DNA of 64,000 nucleotides. Origin: Rhizobium pisi (lineage in GTDB: Bacteria; Pseudomonadota; Alphaproteobacteria; Rhizobiales; Rhizobiaceae). The DNA is taken from contig NZ_RJJT01000006.1 in NCBI RefSeq assembly GCF_003938655.1, forward strand, positions 62,001 through 126,000, written 5' to 3'. The position numbers were made by a program, and so were the translations under genes. Each line of letters opens with the position of its first letter. Position 1 is the stretch's first letter. Below are positions 1-10,899 of the stretch, piece by piece. The notes under the pieces were generated by a model. The model searched no databases. It was not told where the DNA came from and saw only the letters and a list, made by a program, of their open reading frames with translations.

Positions 1-97
1 GTTTCACGCCGTTGATCAGAAAGATTGTCAGGGAAATCTTTTGCTTGCGAACAGTATTGAGAAATAAGTCCTGCAGATTCTGAGAACGTTCCGCCAT
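1..97 (-). CDS. hfq: RNA chaperone Hfq (N-terminal fragment; runs off the window)
   Basis: Reading the minus strand from an ATG at 97 gives 32 codons beginning [20 protein letters not shown] and continuing [12 protein letters not shown], the classical N-terminus of Hfq (RNA-binding Sm1 region with QNLQD and the K-x-L-x-I-F-L-x-N-G-x-K pattern). Hfq is a hexameric RNA chaperone that pairs small RNAs with mRNAs and in rhizobia also affects nitrogen-fixation gene control. The rest of the gene lies before base 1. A purine-rich stretch (aaagaaag) about 10 bases upstream may be the ribosome-binding site. It lies downstream of dat and ntrX in the same direction, the usual place for hfq in this order. 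Confidence 0.9.
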
Positions 98-208
98 CGC
101 GCCGCTTCTTTCTTTATTGCCGACCTGATCTGGCCGGTAGAATATCAATCAACCTCACCATGCAAGACCGGCGGCACCCTCATTCCACCCGTCCAGCAAA
201 TCTTGGTA

Positions 209-1072
209 TCAAATCGCAATCTTTTCCGCAACGTCGAAAAAGGCTTCGCGGACTTTCTGCGAGACGCTGCCCGGATGACCGTTGGCGATAGGCTGGCCAT
301 CGACGGAAACGACCGGAAAACAAATGCTTGTTGCTGCAGTGAGGAAGACTTCGCGGGCCGCGAGCATCTCGGAAACGGAGAAGTTCCGCTCCGTGATCTT
401 CAAGCCGAGCTTGGCGCCGACATCCATCAATGTGGTGCGGGTAATACCGCGCAGGATGCCGTGTTCGGCCGGGCGCGTCACCAGCGTTCCATCCGAATCT
501 ACCATCCAGACATTGGTCGCCGCCCCTTCCTTCACCATGCCGTCGCCATCGACATAGATCGCCTCCTGGGCGCCGGCTTCCTTGGCCTGCTGACGGGCCA
601 TGGCGTTCGGCAGCAGGCCGACGGATTTGATGTCGACACGGTCCCAGCGGTTGTCGGCGACGGTGATCGCCCTGATGCCGTTGGCATTCTTGGCCGCGAT
701 GATCTTCGGGTCGGTGCTCTTGGCTGTTATCACCAGGGAAGGCGACGTTCCCTCGGCCGGAAAAACATGATCGCGCCGGGCGACACCGCGCGTCACCTGC
801 ATATAAAACAGCCCGTTGCGGACATGGTTGCGGCGCAGCGTCTCGCGAATGACCTGCGTCAGCGCCGCCCGGCCCATCGGCCAGGCGATGCGCAATTCGC
901 TCAGCGAACGGTCGAGACGGTTCAGATGGCGCGTGAGGTCGACGATATAGCCGTGGCGCACCTCGCAGACCTCGTAGACGCCATCGGCAAATTGGTAGCC
1001 ACGATCCTCGATATGCACGCTCGCTTCGGAATGCTTGACGTAGCGGCCGTTCACATAGGCAATTCTCGGCAT
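209..1072 (-). CDS. dat: D-amino-acid aminotransferase (class IV PLP enzyme)
   Basis: 287 residues, the usual length for a class IV (fold IV) aminotransferase. Near the middle DIKSVGLLPNAMA holds the expected PLP-binding lysine, and downstream KEGAATNVW matches the E-G-x-x-T/S-N phosphate-binding motif. The family transfers amino groups between D-alanine or other D-amino acids and 2-oxo acids; some relatives act on branched-chain L-amino acids, so the exact substrate is inferred. The gene starts 64 bases after ntrX and is followed by hfq, so it is probably cotranscribed with the nitrogen-regulation cluster. Confidence 0.88.
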   Translation of the reverse strand: MPRIAYVNGRYVKHSEASVHIEDRGYQFADGVYEVCEVRHGYIVDLTRHLNRLDRSLSELRIAWPMGRAALTQVIRETLRRNHVRNGLFYMQVTRGVARRDHVFPAEGTSPSLVITAKSTDPKIIAAKNANGIRAITVADNRWDRVDIKSVGLLPNAMARQQAKEAGAQEAIYVDGDGMVKEGAATNVWMVDSDGTLVTRPAEHGILRGITRTTLMDVGAKLGLKITERNFSVSEMLAAREVFLTAATSICFPVVSVDGQPIANGHPGSVSQKVREAFFDVAEKIAI

Positions 1073-1136
1073 GGGTAACCTGGTTTTCCGGGAAGCAATA
1101 AGGGATGTGGCGCGGCTTCGGCCGCGCCTGGCATAA

Positions 1137-2501
1137 TCAGACGCCGAGCGACTTCAGTTTGCGGTGCAACGCCGAACGCTCCATGCCGACGAATTCCGCG
1201 GTGCGCGAGATGTTGCCGCCGAAGCGGTTGATCTGGGCGATCAGATAGTCCTTCTCGAACATCTCGCGGGCTTCGCGCAATGGCAGCGTCATGATGTGAT
1301 AGTCGTTCTTGGCGGAAACCTTCGGCAGCATGTCGCCGAGGTCGGTCGGCAGCATGTCGGCGGTGATCGGCGCATCCGGCCCATCGGTGCGGGCCAGGAT
1401 CATCAGCCGCTCGATATTGTTGCGCAGCTGGCGGAGATTGCCCGGCCAATCATGCGCCTGCAGCACGGCCATGGCGTCGTCGCCGATGCGGCGCGGACGG
1501 ATGCCGGCCTGCTCGGAGATCTGGCGCATCAACTGGTCGACCAGGAAGGGAATGTCCTCGCGCCGCTCGGCAAGTGCGGGCACACGCACCGGCACGACGG
1601 CGAGGCGATGATAGAGATCCTCGCGGAACCAGCCTTCGGCGATGCGGCTTTCGAGATTGTAGGCGGTCGACGAAATGATGCGGACATCGACCTTGACGCG
1701 CTTGGAGCCGCCGACGCGTTCGAACTGCTGATCGACGAGCACGCGCAGGATCTTGTTCTGCGTTTCGCGCGGCATCTCGCCAACCTCGTCGAGATAAAGA
1801 ATACCACGATGGGCTTCCTCGAGCGCGCCGATCTTGCGTGCCTGGCCGGGCGTGCCCTCGGTTCCGAAAAGAGCCACTTCCATCCGGTCGGGCGTGATGT
1901 TGGCGGCGTTCAGCGCGACGAAGGGGCCGTTGGCGCGAGCCGATTTCTTGTGGATCATCCGCGCCACGAGTTCCTTGCCGGAGCCGGATGCGCCGAGGAT
2001 CATGATGCGGCTATTGGTCGGCGCTACCTTCTCGATCGTCTGCCGCAGCTGCGAAACGGCGACCGAGGTGCCGATCAGTTCCAAGGCGTCGCCGGTGCGC
2101 CGTTTCAGCTCGGACACCTCCCGCTTCAGCTTGGAATTCTCCAGTGCACGCTCGGCGATCAAGATCAGCCGGTCGGCCTTGAAGGGCTTCTCGATGAAAT
2201 CGAAGGCGCCGCGCTTGATCGCCGAGACGGCGGTCTCGATGTTGCCATGGCCTGATATCATCACGACGGGCAAATCAGGATGGCGGGTCTTGATCTCGTC
2301 GAGCAGCGACAGACCGTCGAGCTTGCTGCCCTGCATCCAGATGTCGAGGAAGATCAGCCGCGGCACGCGGTCGGAAATCGCCGCCAGCGCACTGTCACTG
2401 TCATGGGCCGTGCGCGTCTCATGGCCCTCGTCCGAGAGAATGCCGGAAACGATCTCGCGAATATCGTGCTCGTCATCGACGACGAGAATATCAGAGGCCA
2501 T
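1137..2501 (-). CDS. ntrX: NtrX response regulator (receiver + AAA+ + Fis HTH)
   Basis: 454 residues from the chosen ATG at 2501 (MASDILVVDDE); a start six codons upstream is possible. Receiver domain ~1-120 with the acidic pair D9/D10 and phosphoacceptor D53 (FLDIW). Central AAA+ domain with Walker A GASGSGKE and a Walker B region ILYLDEVGEM. C-terminal helix-turn-helix (ISRTAEFVGMERSALHRKL). The loop that in sigma-54 activators reads GAFTGA is replaced by a shortened FGTEGTPGQ. NtrX is the partner of the NtrY kinase, implicated in nitrogen metabolism, redox response and envelope control in alphaproteobacteria. Its start overlaps the ntrY 3' end by 11 bases, implying translational coupling. 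Confidence 0.95.
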   Translation of the reverse strand: MASDILVVDDEHDIREIVSGILSDEGHETRTAHDSDSALAAISDRVPRLIFLDIWMQGSKLDGLSLLDEIKTRHPDLPVVMISGHGNIETAVSAIKRGAFDFIEKPFKADRLILIAERALENSKLKREVSELKRRTGDALELIGTSVAVSQLRQTIEKVAPTNSRIMILGASGSGKELVARMIHKKSARANGPFVALNAANITPDRMEVALFGTEGTPGQARKIGALEEAHRGILYLDEVGEMPRETQNKILRVLVDQQFERVGGSKRVKVDVRIISSTAYNLESRIAEGWFREDLYHRLAVVPVRVPALAERREDIPFLVDQLMRQISEQAGIRPRRIGDDAMAVLQAHDWPGNLRQLRNNIERLMILARTDGPDAPITADMLPTDLGDMLPKVSAKNDYHIMTLPLREAREMFEKDYLIAQINRFGGNISRTAEFVGMERSALHRKLKSLGV

Positions 2502-4761
2502 AAACGCTTTCCTTGTCATTGGCTGCGGGAGTGGCAGGCGTCGGATCCCGGCGTGGCAGATGCACGCGGATCATGGCCCCTCTTCCCCGGTCAAAATCGG
2601 CGGGCGCATCGTGCAGCTCGAGCTGCCCGCCATGTTCCTCGATGATCTTCTTGACGATGGCGAGGCCGAGGCCGGTGCCCTTCTCGCGCATCGTCATATA
2701 AGGTTCCAGGATACTGTGACGGTTCTCCACCGGCAGGCCGCGACCATTGTCGATCACATCAACGGTGAAGCGGTCGCGGCTGGTATCGAGTGCTGCGCGC
2801 ACGAGAACCTTGCGTTCGTCCCGTTCATCGCTCGGAACAGCTTCCAGAGATTCCACGGCATTCTTGATGAGATTGCCGAAGGCCTGGCCGAGCATGCGGC
2901 TGTCGAACAGTCCATCCAACGGCTGGTCGCCGAAATCCTGCTCAAAGGTGACGTGATGGTTGCCCATCTCGCGCAGGAAGATCGCGTCGCGCAGGATGTC
3001 GCGCAGGTCGCTCGGCTCCTTGGTCGGCTTCGGCATGCGGGCGAAGGCTGAGAATTCGTCGACCATGCGGCCGATATCGCCGACCTGGCGGATGATAGTA
3101 TCCGTGCACTGGTCGAAGACGGCCCGGTCGCCCTGGTCGATCTGCTTGCCGTAGCGGCGCTGGATGCGCTCGGCGGAAAGCTGGATCGGCGTCAACGGGT
3201 TCTTGATCTCATGGGCAATGCGCCTTGCCACATCACCCCAGGCAGTCGAGCGCTGGGCAATGACGAGGTCGGTGATATCGTCGAGCGTGATCACGTAGGA
3301 TTCGCTCATATCCCGCACTTCCTCGCGGGTGACCTGCACGCTCAGCGTCCTGACCGTGCCGCCGCGTACGAGCGCGATCTGCTTGCGGAAATCGCCGCGA
3401 TGGCGCTGCGCCGCTTCGGTCAGCACCTGATCGACCTCAGGCGCGATATCGGCCAGCTGCTTGCCGAGCATGTCGTCGGCCGACATCGTCATCAACGTCT
3501 CGGCCGAACTGTTGACGATGGCAATGCGGCGATCCTGCTCCACACCGATAACCGCGGCGGTGACGCCCGACAGCACCGCTTCGATGAAGCGGCGGCGGTC
3601 GTCGACTTCGTCCTTGGCTTCGAGGATCTCGTCGCGCTGGGTGCGGATTTCCGAGATCATCTTGTTGAAGGTGCGCGAGAGATTGGCGACGTCGCCATCG
3701 ACGGCATGCACCGGCACGACGATGTCCATATTGCCTGATGCAACGCTGTCGGCCGCCGTGATCAATAGGCGGATCGGCCGGACGATGCGGTCGGCGACCG
3801 CAATCGCCGTCCAGATTGCCGCCAGAAGCACGATTAGCGCGAAGCCGATGTAGAGCACGGCGAAGGCGATCTGCAGCGAGAAGCGGTTGGCCTCCATCGA
3901 ACGGTATTCGGTGGCGTTCTCCTCCATCATGCGCATGGCGCCCATGACCTTGGGATCGACGGCGCGCACGGTATAGAGGAACGTCCCCTGGATAGCGTCG
4001 AGCTTGATGATGGCGCCGACGAGGTTGGTGACGCCGGGCGGAATGAGCGTCGGCTGGCCGGCGGCAGCCTTTTCCAGCGCATCCTGCGGAATGGCCGGCA
4101 ACGGCTTTTCGGTGGAGATGTCGGCCTGAACGTTCACTGATCCGTCGCGTTCGACCAGGAAGGCGCCGAGCAGGCCGCGCCCCCTCGCCTGGCGCGTCAT
4201 CAGTTCGGCGAAACCTGTTCTGTCGAGGCTATAGAGCGCACGGTTACGCTCCAGGTCGTTGGCCATGGAAACCGTCTGCCCCTGCAGGTAGCTGGCATTC
4301 TCCATCATGTAGGCTTGGCCGATATTGCGCGACGAACTGACGATCGACTGGGTGCGCAAGGCAAACCAGCGGTCGAGACCGGCGTTCAGCGTGATACTGG
4401 CGAAGATGGCGACAAGGATCGCCGGCGTGATCGCGACGATCGAGAAGAGCACAACGATGCGGATATGCAGGCGTGCCGCCGCGCGGCCGCGGGTGCGGGC
4501 CTTGAGCAGCCTTGCCACCTCACGGCCGATCAGGGCAATCAGCGTCAGAACGAAGAAGGAATTGACGATCACCGAGGTAATGACGACATGCGAGTTCGGC
4601 GCGATCGGCGTTAGGCCGAGCAGCACGAAAAGCGTGATCGTGGCACAGAGAAGCGCGCCGCCGGCGAGCACGAGGCCGGGCACGGCAAAAAGGGCACGGC
4701 GGTCGGTTACCGTCGTCACCGCCTCGCCCGCCGCCGCCGGCGATACCCCATCCTGCGTCAT
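2491..4761 (-). CDS. ntrY: NtrY membrane sensor histidine kinase
   Basis: 756 residues from ATG 4761, preceded by AGAGAGG; the longer open frame back to 4872 lacks such a signal and family support. N-terminal membrane segments flank a periplasmic region, then a HAMP domain (ADRIVRPIRLL...), a PAS-like domain, and the kinase core: H-box [12 protein letters not shown]-box LIKNAVESL, G-boxes DNGRGLP and GTGLGLAIVKK. It autophosphorylates and passes phosphate to NtrX. The PAS region in relatives binds heme or senses redox; that is family knowledge and not visible here. The 193 bases between ntrY and ntrC could carry a separate promoter. Confidence 0.95.
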   Translation of the reverse strand: MTQDGVSPAAAGEAVTTVTDRRALFAVPGLVLAGGALLCATITLFVLLGLTPIAPNSHVVITSVIVNSFFVLTLIALIGREVARLLKARTRGRAAARLHIRIVVLFSIVAITPAILVAIFASITLNAGLDRWFALRTQSIVSSSRNIGQAYMMENASYLQGQTVSMANDLERNRALYSLDRTGFAELMTRQARGRGLLGAFLVERDGSVNVQADISTEKPLPAIPQDALEKAAAGQPTLIPPGVTNLVGAIIKLDAIQGTFLYTVRAVDPKVMGAMRMMEENATEYRSMEANRFSLQIAFAVLYIGFALIVLLAAIWTAIAVADRIVRPIRLLITAADSVASGNMDIVVPVHAVDGDVANLSRTFNKMISEIRTQRDEILEAKDEVDDRRRFIEAVLSGVTAAVIGVEQDRRIAIVNSSAETLMTMSADDMLGKQLADIAPEVDQVLTEAAQRHRGDFRKQIALVRGGTVRTLSVQVTREEVRDMSESYVITLDDITDLVIAQRSTAWGDVARRIAHEIKNPLTPIQLSAERIQRRYGKQIDQGDRAVFDQCTDTIIRQVGDIGRMVDEFSAFARMPKPTKEPSDLRDILRDAIFLREMGNHHVTFEQDFGDQPLDGLFDSRMLGQAFGNLIKNAVESLEAVPSDERDERKVLVRAALDTSRDRFTVDVIDNGRGLPVENRHSILEPYMTMREKGTGLGLAIVKKIIEEHGGQLELHDAPADFDRGRGAMIRVHLPRRDPTPATPAANDKESVYGL

Positions 4762-4891
4762 TCGGCCTCTCTTCAGGCGGCACCTGCCGCCCTCGCCATC
4801 CGATCGAAACCAAACAACGCCGGCCCAAGAAAGCCAGCGCTCTAACGACTCGATCGGGAGCGAAATGTCCAAAACCCTGCGTGACCTTTAA

Positions 4892-4920
4892 GCAACGCAT
4901 TGTGGCGAAAATGCAACGCA
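4892..4920 (-). promoter_or_regulatory. Pair of 8-bp direct repeats upstream of ntrY
   Basis: The sequence gcaacgca occurs at 4892-4899 and again at 4913-4920, start-to-start distance 21 bases (two helical turns), inside the ntrC-ntrY gap. On the ntrY strand each reads TGCGTTGC. The helical phasing suggests a protein-binding tandem site for ntrYX control. This is inference; no known regulator motif was matched. Confidence 0.3.
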
Positions 4921-4954
4921 CTCGGTCACATTGTCAAGCCGTGGGAGCCGTCGC

Positions 4955-6402
<1,448 letters not shown>

Positions 6403-6406
<4 letters not shown>

Positions 6407-7557
6407 CGAGAAGGTCCTGTCGAGCTTACGGTAGAGGCGTCTTCCAGCGAGGCATCCTTCGATGCCGGCATGAGAACGCGGAATGTCGTGCGGCTGTTCT
6501 GGCTGTCGCATTCAATGATGCCGCCGTGATCGCCGATAATCTTGGCAACCAGCGCCAAGCCGAGGCCGCTGCCGTTCGTCTTGGTGGTGATGAAGGGATC
6601 GAAGAGGTGCGGCAGTAGATCGGTGGGAACACCGGGGCCGTTGTCGTGAACGCAGAATTCCAGCGGCAGCGAAATCTTTTCGCGCGTGCCGGCGACCGAA
6701 AGGCGAATGCCGGGCCGATAGGCCGTCGTCAGCACGATCTCGCCGTCCGGCCGGTCGCCGACCGCTTCGGCGGCGTTCTTCACCAGATTGAGGAAGACCT
6801 GAACGAGCTGATCGCGATTGGCATAGACGGCCGGCAGCGACGGGTCGTAACTCTCGGTGATGCGAATGTTGCGGGCAAAACCCGCCTTGGCGACGGCCTT
6901 CACGTGATCGAGCACGGAATGGATATTGACCGGCATGCGATCGACAGGGCGTTCGTCGGAAAAGACTTCCATGCGATCGACCAGCGAGACGATGCGGTCA
7001 GTCTCGTCGCAGATCAGCCGGGTCAGCGCCCGATCATCGTCGATCACGGACTGCTCGAGCAGCTGGGCAGCACCACGGATGCCGGAGAGCGGGTTCTTGA
7101 TCTCATGGGCCAGCATGGAGGCAAGACCGGTCACCGAGCGGGCAGCGGCGCGATGCGTCAGCTGCCGGTCGATCTTGTCGGCCATCGAGCGTTCCTGGAA
7201 GACGATGACGACGGCGCCCGGCTCGCTGAGCACCGGGGCGACGTAGAGATCGACGAGCTTGTCCTGACCGAGACGAGGCGAGCTCAGGTCGACGCGATAT
7301 TCGTTGACGGGCGCCTTGCGCTCACGCACCTGATCGATAAGTGCGAGCAACGGGCTGCCGAATGGAATGAAGGTCGAGATCCGATAACGCGCAAGGTGCG
7401 AGGCGCTGGCGCCGAAAAAGGCTTCCGCCTCCCAATTGGCGAAGGCGACAAAGCCGGATTCGTCGACCATGACGACGGGGTTCTGGATGGCGTTCAGCAC
7501 CGCCATGGCGACGGTTCCGCCGGCGTGATCGGGCGGAGATGTCGTATCCTTCGTCAT
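6403..7557 (-). CDS. ntrB: NtrB nitrogen-sensing histidine kinase
   Basis: 384 residues. N-terminal PAS domain (~20-120), H-box with the phosphorylated histidine at about 151 ([14 protein letters not shown]), N-box ([10 protein letters not shown]) and G-boxes ([20 protein letters not shown]). It is cytosolic with no membrane segment, as expected for NtrB, whose kinase/phosphatase balance is set by the PII protein according to nitrogen status. Its ATG overlaps the dusB stop by four bases and its stop overlaps the ntrC ATG by four. Confidence 0.97.
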
Positions 7558-8573
7558 GCCGCCTCCCGGCCATCGAGAGCACTTGCATCAAGCGCATCGT
7601 AAAGGCGGGCGACCACCTCGCGCGGATCATGCGAGGTCATGATCGCCGCTTTTTCACTGCCGGCAAGCGTCGGGGCGAAACGCTCCAGATACCAGCCGAG
7701 ATGTTTGCGGGCATGGCGGATCGCCACCGCCTCGCCGTAGAACTCCAGCATCATCCCGTAATGTTCGACGGCGATGTCGGCAATCTCGTACGACAGCGGC
7801 GCGGCGGCGCCTGCAATGACGCCGGCATGCCACGGCCTGCCCTGGCAGCCCCTGCCGATCATGACGGCATCGGCGCCGGAGCGGCGCAATATTTCCTGCG
7901 CATCCTCTGCGCTCTCGACATCGCCGTTGGCGATCAGCGGAATGGAGACCACGTCACGAACGGCGCGGATCGCATGCCAATCGGCGCGACCTTCGTAGAA
8001 TTGCATACGGGTACGCCCATGGATGGTTACGAGTTGGATGCCGGCCGCTTCGGCGCGGCGCGCAATATCAGGCGCGTTGATGGAATTTTCGTCCCAGCCG
8101 AGACGCATCTTCAGCGTCACGGGGATATTGACGGCCTTGACCGTCGCCTCGATGAGACCGAGCGCGTGGTCGGGATCGCGCATCAGCGCCGAGCCGGAAT
8201 AACCGCCGATCACCTTCTTTGCCGGGCAACCCATGTTGATGTCGATGATATCGGCGCCGTGATCGGCAGCGATCTTCGCCGCTTCGGCCATCCAGCGCGC
8301 CTCGCGCCCGGCAAGCTGCACCATGTGCGGCCGAAAGCCCGCTGCCCGCAGCCGTGACCAGGATTCGGCCGTGTCGTTGACCAGTTCGCGGCTCGCCACC
8401 ATTTCGGTGACGACAAGGCCTGCGCCGAAGCGCCATGCAAGCTCGCGGAAGGGCATGTCCGTGACGCCGGACATCGGCGCCAGCACTACGCGGTTCCGCA
8501 CGGACACGGGTCCGATTCGGAAAGGCGCTGCGAGGTCCTTGGAAATCAATTGATTATCTTTCAGGCACACCAT
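7554..8573 (-). CDS. dusB: tRNA-dihydrouridine synthase DusB (NifR3)
   Basis: 339 residues, FMN-dependent enzyme that reduces uridines in the tRNA D-loop. [12 protein letters not shown] near residue 32 and the catalytic cysteine C116 in [10 protein letters not shown] are diagnostic, as is the later GRGCQGRPW. It is the first gene of the dusB-ntrB-ntrC unit, the arrangement historically called nifR3-ntrBC, and is coupled to ntrB by a 4-base overlap. The promoter should lie in the 142-base gap shared with divergent ispDF (8574-8715); I could not identify a convincing NtrC site there. Confidence 0.95.
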   Translation of the reverse strand: MVCLKDNQLISKDLAAPFRIGPVSVRNRVVLAPMSGVTDMPFRELAWRFGAGLVVTEMVASRELVNDTAESWSRLRAAGFRPHMVQLAGREARWMAEAAKIAADHGADIIDINMGCPAKKVIGGYSGSALMRDPDHALGLIEATVKAVNIPVTLKMRLGWDENSINAPDIARRAEAAGIQLVTIHGRTRMQFYEGRADWHAIRAVRDVVSIPLIANGDVESAEDAQEILRRSGADAVMIGRGCQGRPWHAGVIAGAAAPLSYEIADIAVEHYGMMLEFYGEAVAIRHARKHLGWYLERFAPTLAGSEKAAIMTSHDPREVVARLYDALDASALDGREAA

Positions 8574-8715
8574 GGAACTGCATTATTTTTAGCCATTGTT
8601 CTGTAGCTTGCCAAGGGGGCTGGGATCGAAATCGATATTTTTCGGGCAGATGCTGGAAAACGCCAAAGCAAGACGTTAGAGCACTCGGGTCAATTCCGGA
8701 TATTTTTAGGGATTT

Positions 8716-9933
8716 ATGCTGCAAATGCCTTCCAAGCAACCGATATCGGCCGGAATTGTCATCGTCGCCGCCGGCCGCGGCGAGCGCGCCGGGTCCTCGA
8801 AGGAAGGCCCCAAGCAATATCGCATGATCGGCGGCAAGCCGGTTATCGTCCATACGCTTGAAAACTTCATGACATGGGAACTGGCGACACAGATCGTCGT
8901 CGTCATCCACCCCGATGACGAGGCGCTGTTTGCGAGGGCGCTGCGCCATATCATCTCGGCAACCCCGATCGAAACGGTGCATGGCGGCGCCACGAGGCAG
9001 CAATCCGTGCTTGCCGGCCTCAAATATCTCAAGGACAAACATGTCAGCCATGTGCTGATCCACGATGCCGTGCGTCCCTTTTTCGACCATGTGCTTCTGG
9101 ACCGTATCGCCGAGAGCCTCGGCGACGGCGCGCCGGCCGTTCTCCCGGCCATGCCGGTGACCGATACACTGAAACGCACCGACAGCGCCGGCACCGTGCT
9201 GGCGACGGTCTCGCGCGAAAGCCTCTATGCGGCGCAAACGCCACAATCCTTCGCCTTCGAGACGATCCTCGACGCGCATGAGAAGGCAGCCGCCAGCGGA
9301 CGAAGCGATTTCACCGACGACGCCTCGATCGCCGAATGGCTCGGCATTCCGGTGACGATCGTCGAAGGCACGGCCGATAACGTCAAGCTGACAGTCAGGA
9401 GCGATATCGCCAAGGCCGACGACAAGCTGTCGGCATCGCTGCTTCCCGACGTGCGCACCGGCAACGGCTACGATGTGCACCAGCTCGTGGCGGGCGACGG
9501 CGTCACCCTCTGCGGCGTGTTCATTCCACACGATCAGAAGCTCAAGGGGCACTCAGATGCCGATGTCGCGCTGCATGCGCTGACGGATGCACTGCTCGCC
9601 ACCTGCGGCGCCGGCGATATCGGCGATCATTTCCCGCCCTCCGACCCGCAATGGAAGGGGGCGGCCTCGAAGATCTTCATCGAACACGCGGCCCGGATCG
9701 TGCGCGAGCGCGGCGGCACGATCATGAATGCCGATGTCTCGCTGATCGCCGAGGCGCCGAAGATCGGGCCACATCGCGACGCCATGCGGGCGAAATTGTC
9801 GGATTATCTCGGCATCGATATCGAGCGCTGCTCGGTCAAGGCGACGACCAACGAGACGATCGGCTTCGTCGGCCGGCGCGAGGGCATCGCGGCGATCGCG
9901 ACTGCGACTGTCGTCTATCGCGGGAGGAAATGA
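8716..9933 (+). CDS. ispDF: Bifunctional IspD/IspF (MEP isoprenoid pathway)
   Basis: 405 residues that fuse two enzymes of the methylerythritol phosphate pathway. IspD (2-C-methyl-D-erythritol 4-phosphate cytidylyltransferase) spans ~13-233 with the nucleotide-binding [11 protein letters not shown] and IHDAVRPF. IspF (2-C-methyl-D-erythritol 2,4-cyclodiphosphate synthase) starts about residue 245 at [11 protein letters not shown], where D and H are metal ligands, followed by [16 protein letters not shown]. The fusion is common in alphaproteobacteria. An AGGGA sits three bases upstream of ATG 8716. The stop overlaps the start region of the next gene. Confidence 0.96.
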   Translation: MLQMPSKQPISAGIVIVAAGRGERAGSSKEGPKQYRMIGGKPVIVHTLENFMTWELATQIVVVIHPDDEALFARALRHIISATPIETVHGGATRQQSVLAGLKYLKDKHVSHVLIHDAVRPFFDHVLLDRIAESLGDGAPAVLPAMPVTDTLKRTDSAGTVLATVSRESLYAAQTPQSFAFETILDAHEKAAASGRSDFTDDASIAEWLGIPVTIVEGTADNVKLTVRSDIAKADDKLSASLLPDVRTGNGYDVHQLVAGDGVTLCGVFIPHDQKLKGHSDADVALHALTDALLATCGAGDIGDHFPPSDPQWKGAASKIFIEHAARIVRERGGTIMNADVSLIAEAPKIGPHRDAMRAKLSDYLGIDIERCSVKATTNETIGFVGRREGIAAIATATVVYRGRK

Positions 9934-10427
9934 TGAGCCTTTTTCCGCAGGATATCATTTCGGCTGCAGAGGCGATCATCCGCGACTTCACCGCTGCCGG
10001 GCTGATGCTCTCCACAGCCGAGTCCTGCACGGGCGGACTGATTGCCGGCGCGCTGACCGAGATATCGGGCTCGTCAGCGGTCGTCGACCGCGGCTTCGTC
10101 ACCTATACGAATACGGCGAAGATGGAGATGCTCGGCGTGCAGGAGGCAACGCTTTCGCGTTTCGGAGCGGTCTCCGAGGAAACCGCGCGGCAGATGGTGC
10201 ACGGCGCCCTCTTCCGCTCGCGCGCCGACATCGCCGTCGCCGTCACCGGCATTGCCGGCCCCGGTGGCGGAGCGGCTGAAAAACCCGTCGGTCTCGTCCA
10301 TCTCGCCGCCAAATCGCGCACCGGCGCACTCGTTCTCCGGAAAATGCTCTACGGCGATATCGGCCGCAGCGAAGTTCGGCTGGCAACAGTCAGGACGGCG
10401 CTGGAGATGATCGTTTCGCTTCGCTGA
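9933..10427 (+). CDS. pncC: CinA C-terminal domain protein, NMN amidohydrolase (PncC)
   Basis: 164 residues from ATG 9933; an ATG at 9930 would add one methionine, but the ggagg at 9923-9927 is better spaced for 9933. The protein is only the C-terminal (PncC) part of CinA, with LSTAESCTGGLIAGALTE holding the catalytic serine and GIAGPGG further on. PncC deamidates nicotinamide mononucleotide to nicotinate mononucleotide for NAD recycling. It is coupled to ispDF through the ATGATGA junction. Confidence 0.9.
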   Translation: MSLFPQDIISAAEAIIRDFTAAGLMLSTAESCTGGLIAGALTEISGSSAVVDRGFVTYTNTAKMEMLGVQEATLSRFGAVSEETARQMVHGALFRSRADIAVAVTGIAGPGGGAAEKPVGLVHLAAKSRTGALVLRKMLYGDIGRSEVRLATVRTALEMIVSLR

Positions 10428-10441
10428 CGGCGCTCCGTCAG
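10424..10441. terminator. Short hairpin shared by convergent pncC and ratA stops
   Basis: CTGACGG (10424-10430), loop cgct, CCGTCAG (10435-10441): a perfect 7-bp stem that contains the stop codons of both convergent genes. There is no U-run on either side, so it may be a weak bidirectional transcription block; function is inferred. Confidence 0.4.
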
Positions 10442-10890
10442 GCGGCCGTATAGATTTTGTTTGCGCGCGTCTCGAAGGCCTCGGTGAACATGCGGAAGGC
10501 GCGATCGAACATCGAGCCCATCAATGCGCCGAGGATGCGGCTCTTGAACTCGTAGTCGATAAAGAAATCGACGGTGCAGCCGCCGGCTGGCGCGTCGGCG
10601 AAGTGCCAGCGATTGTCGAGATATTTGAACGGACCATCGATATATTTGACCTCGATGACGCGCTCGGCCCGGTTTAACAGCACCTGCGTCGTGAAGGTCT
10701 CGCGGATCGCCTTGTAGCCGACCGTCATGTCGGCAATGAGCAGGATCTTGCCATCGCGCTCCCTGCGGCTTTTGATGGCCAGCGCTTCGCAGAGCGGCAG
10801 AAACTCCGGATAGCGCTCAACATCGGCAACGAGGTCAAACATCTGGTCGGGCGTGTGCGGGACAGGACGGTGTGTTTCGAATTGCGGCAT
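10438..10890 (-). CDS. ratA: RatA/COQ10-like START-fold protein
   Basis: 150 residues from MPQFETHRPV (ATG 10890; an in-frame ATG three codons upstream exists). HTPDQMFDLVADVERYPEFLPLC is typical of the polyketide cyclase/COQ10 START family. Proteins of this family bind ubiquinone or related lipids and support respiration; the Escherichia coli relative RatA was described as interfering with ribosome subunit joining. Which role applies here cannot be told. In related genomes it lies next to lipA, but here two extra genes intervene. Confidence 0.85.
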   Translation of the reverse strand: MPQFETHRPVPHTPDQMFDLVADVERYPEFLPLCEALAIKSRRERDGKILLIADMTVGYKAIRETFTTQVLLNRAERVIEVKYIDGPFKYLDNRWHFADAPAGGCTVDFFIDYEFKSRILGALMGSMFDRAFRMFTEAFETRANKIYTAA

Positions 10891-10899
10891 AGGCGGCAA

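Noticed and set aside
8574..8715. NtrC-binding site upstream of dusB-ntrBC
   Set aside because: I looked for TGCA-type palindromes (TGCACC-N5-GGTGCA) and found no convincing match; only generic -35-like hexamers.
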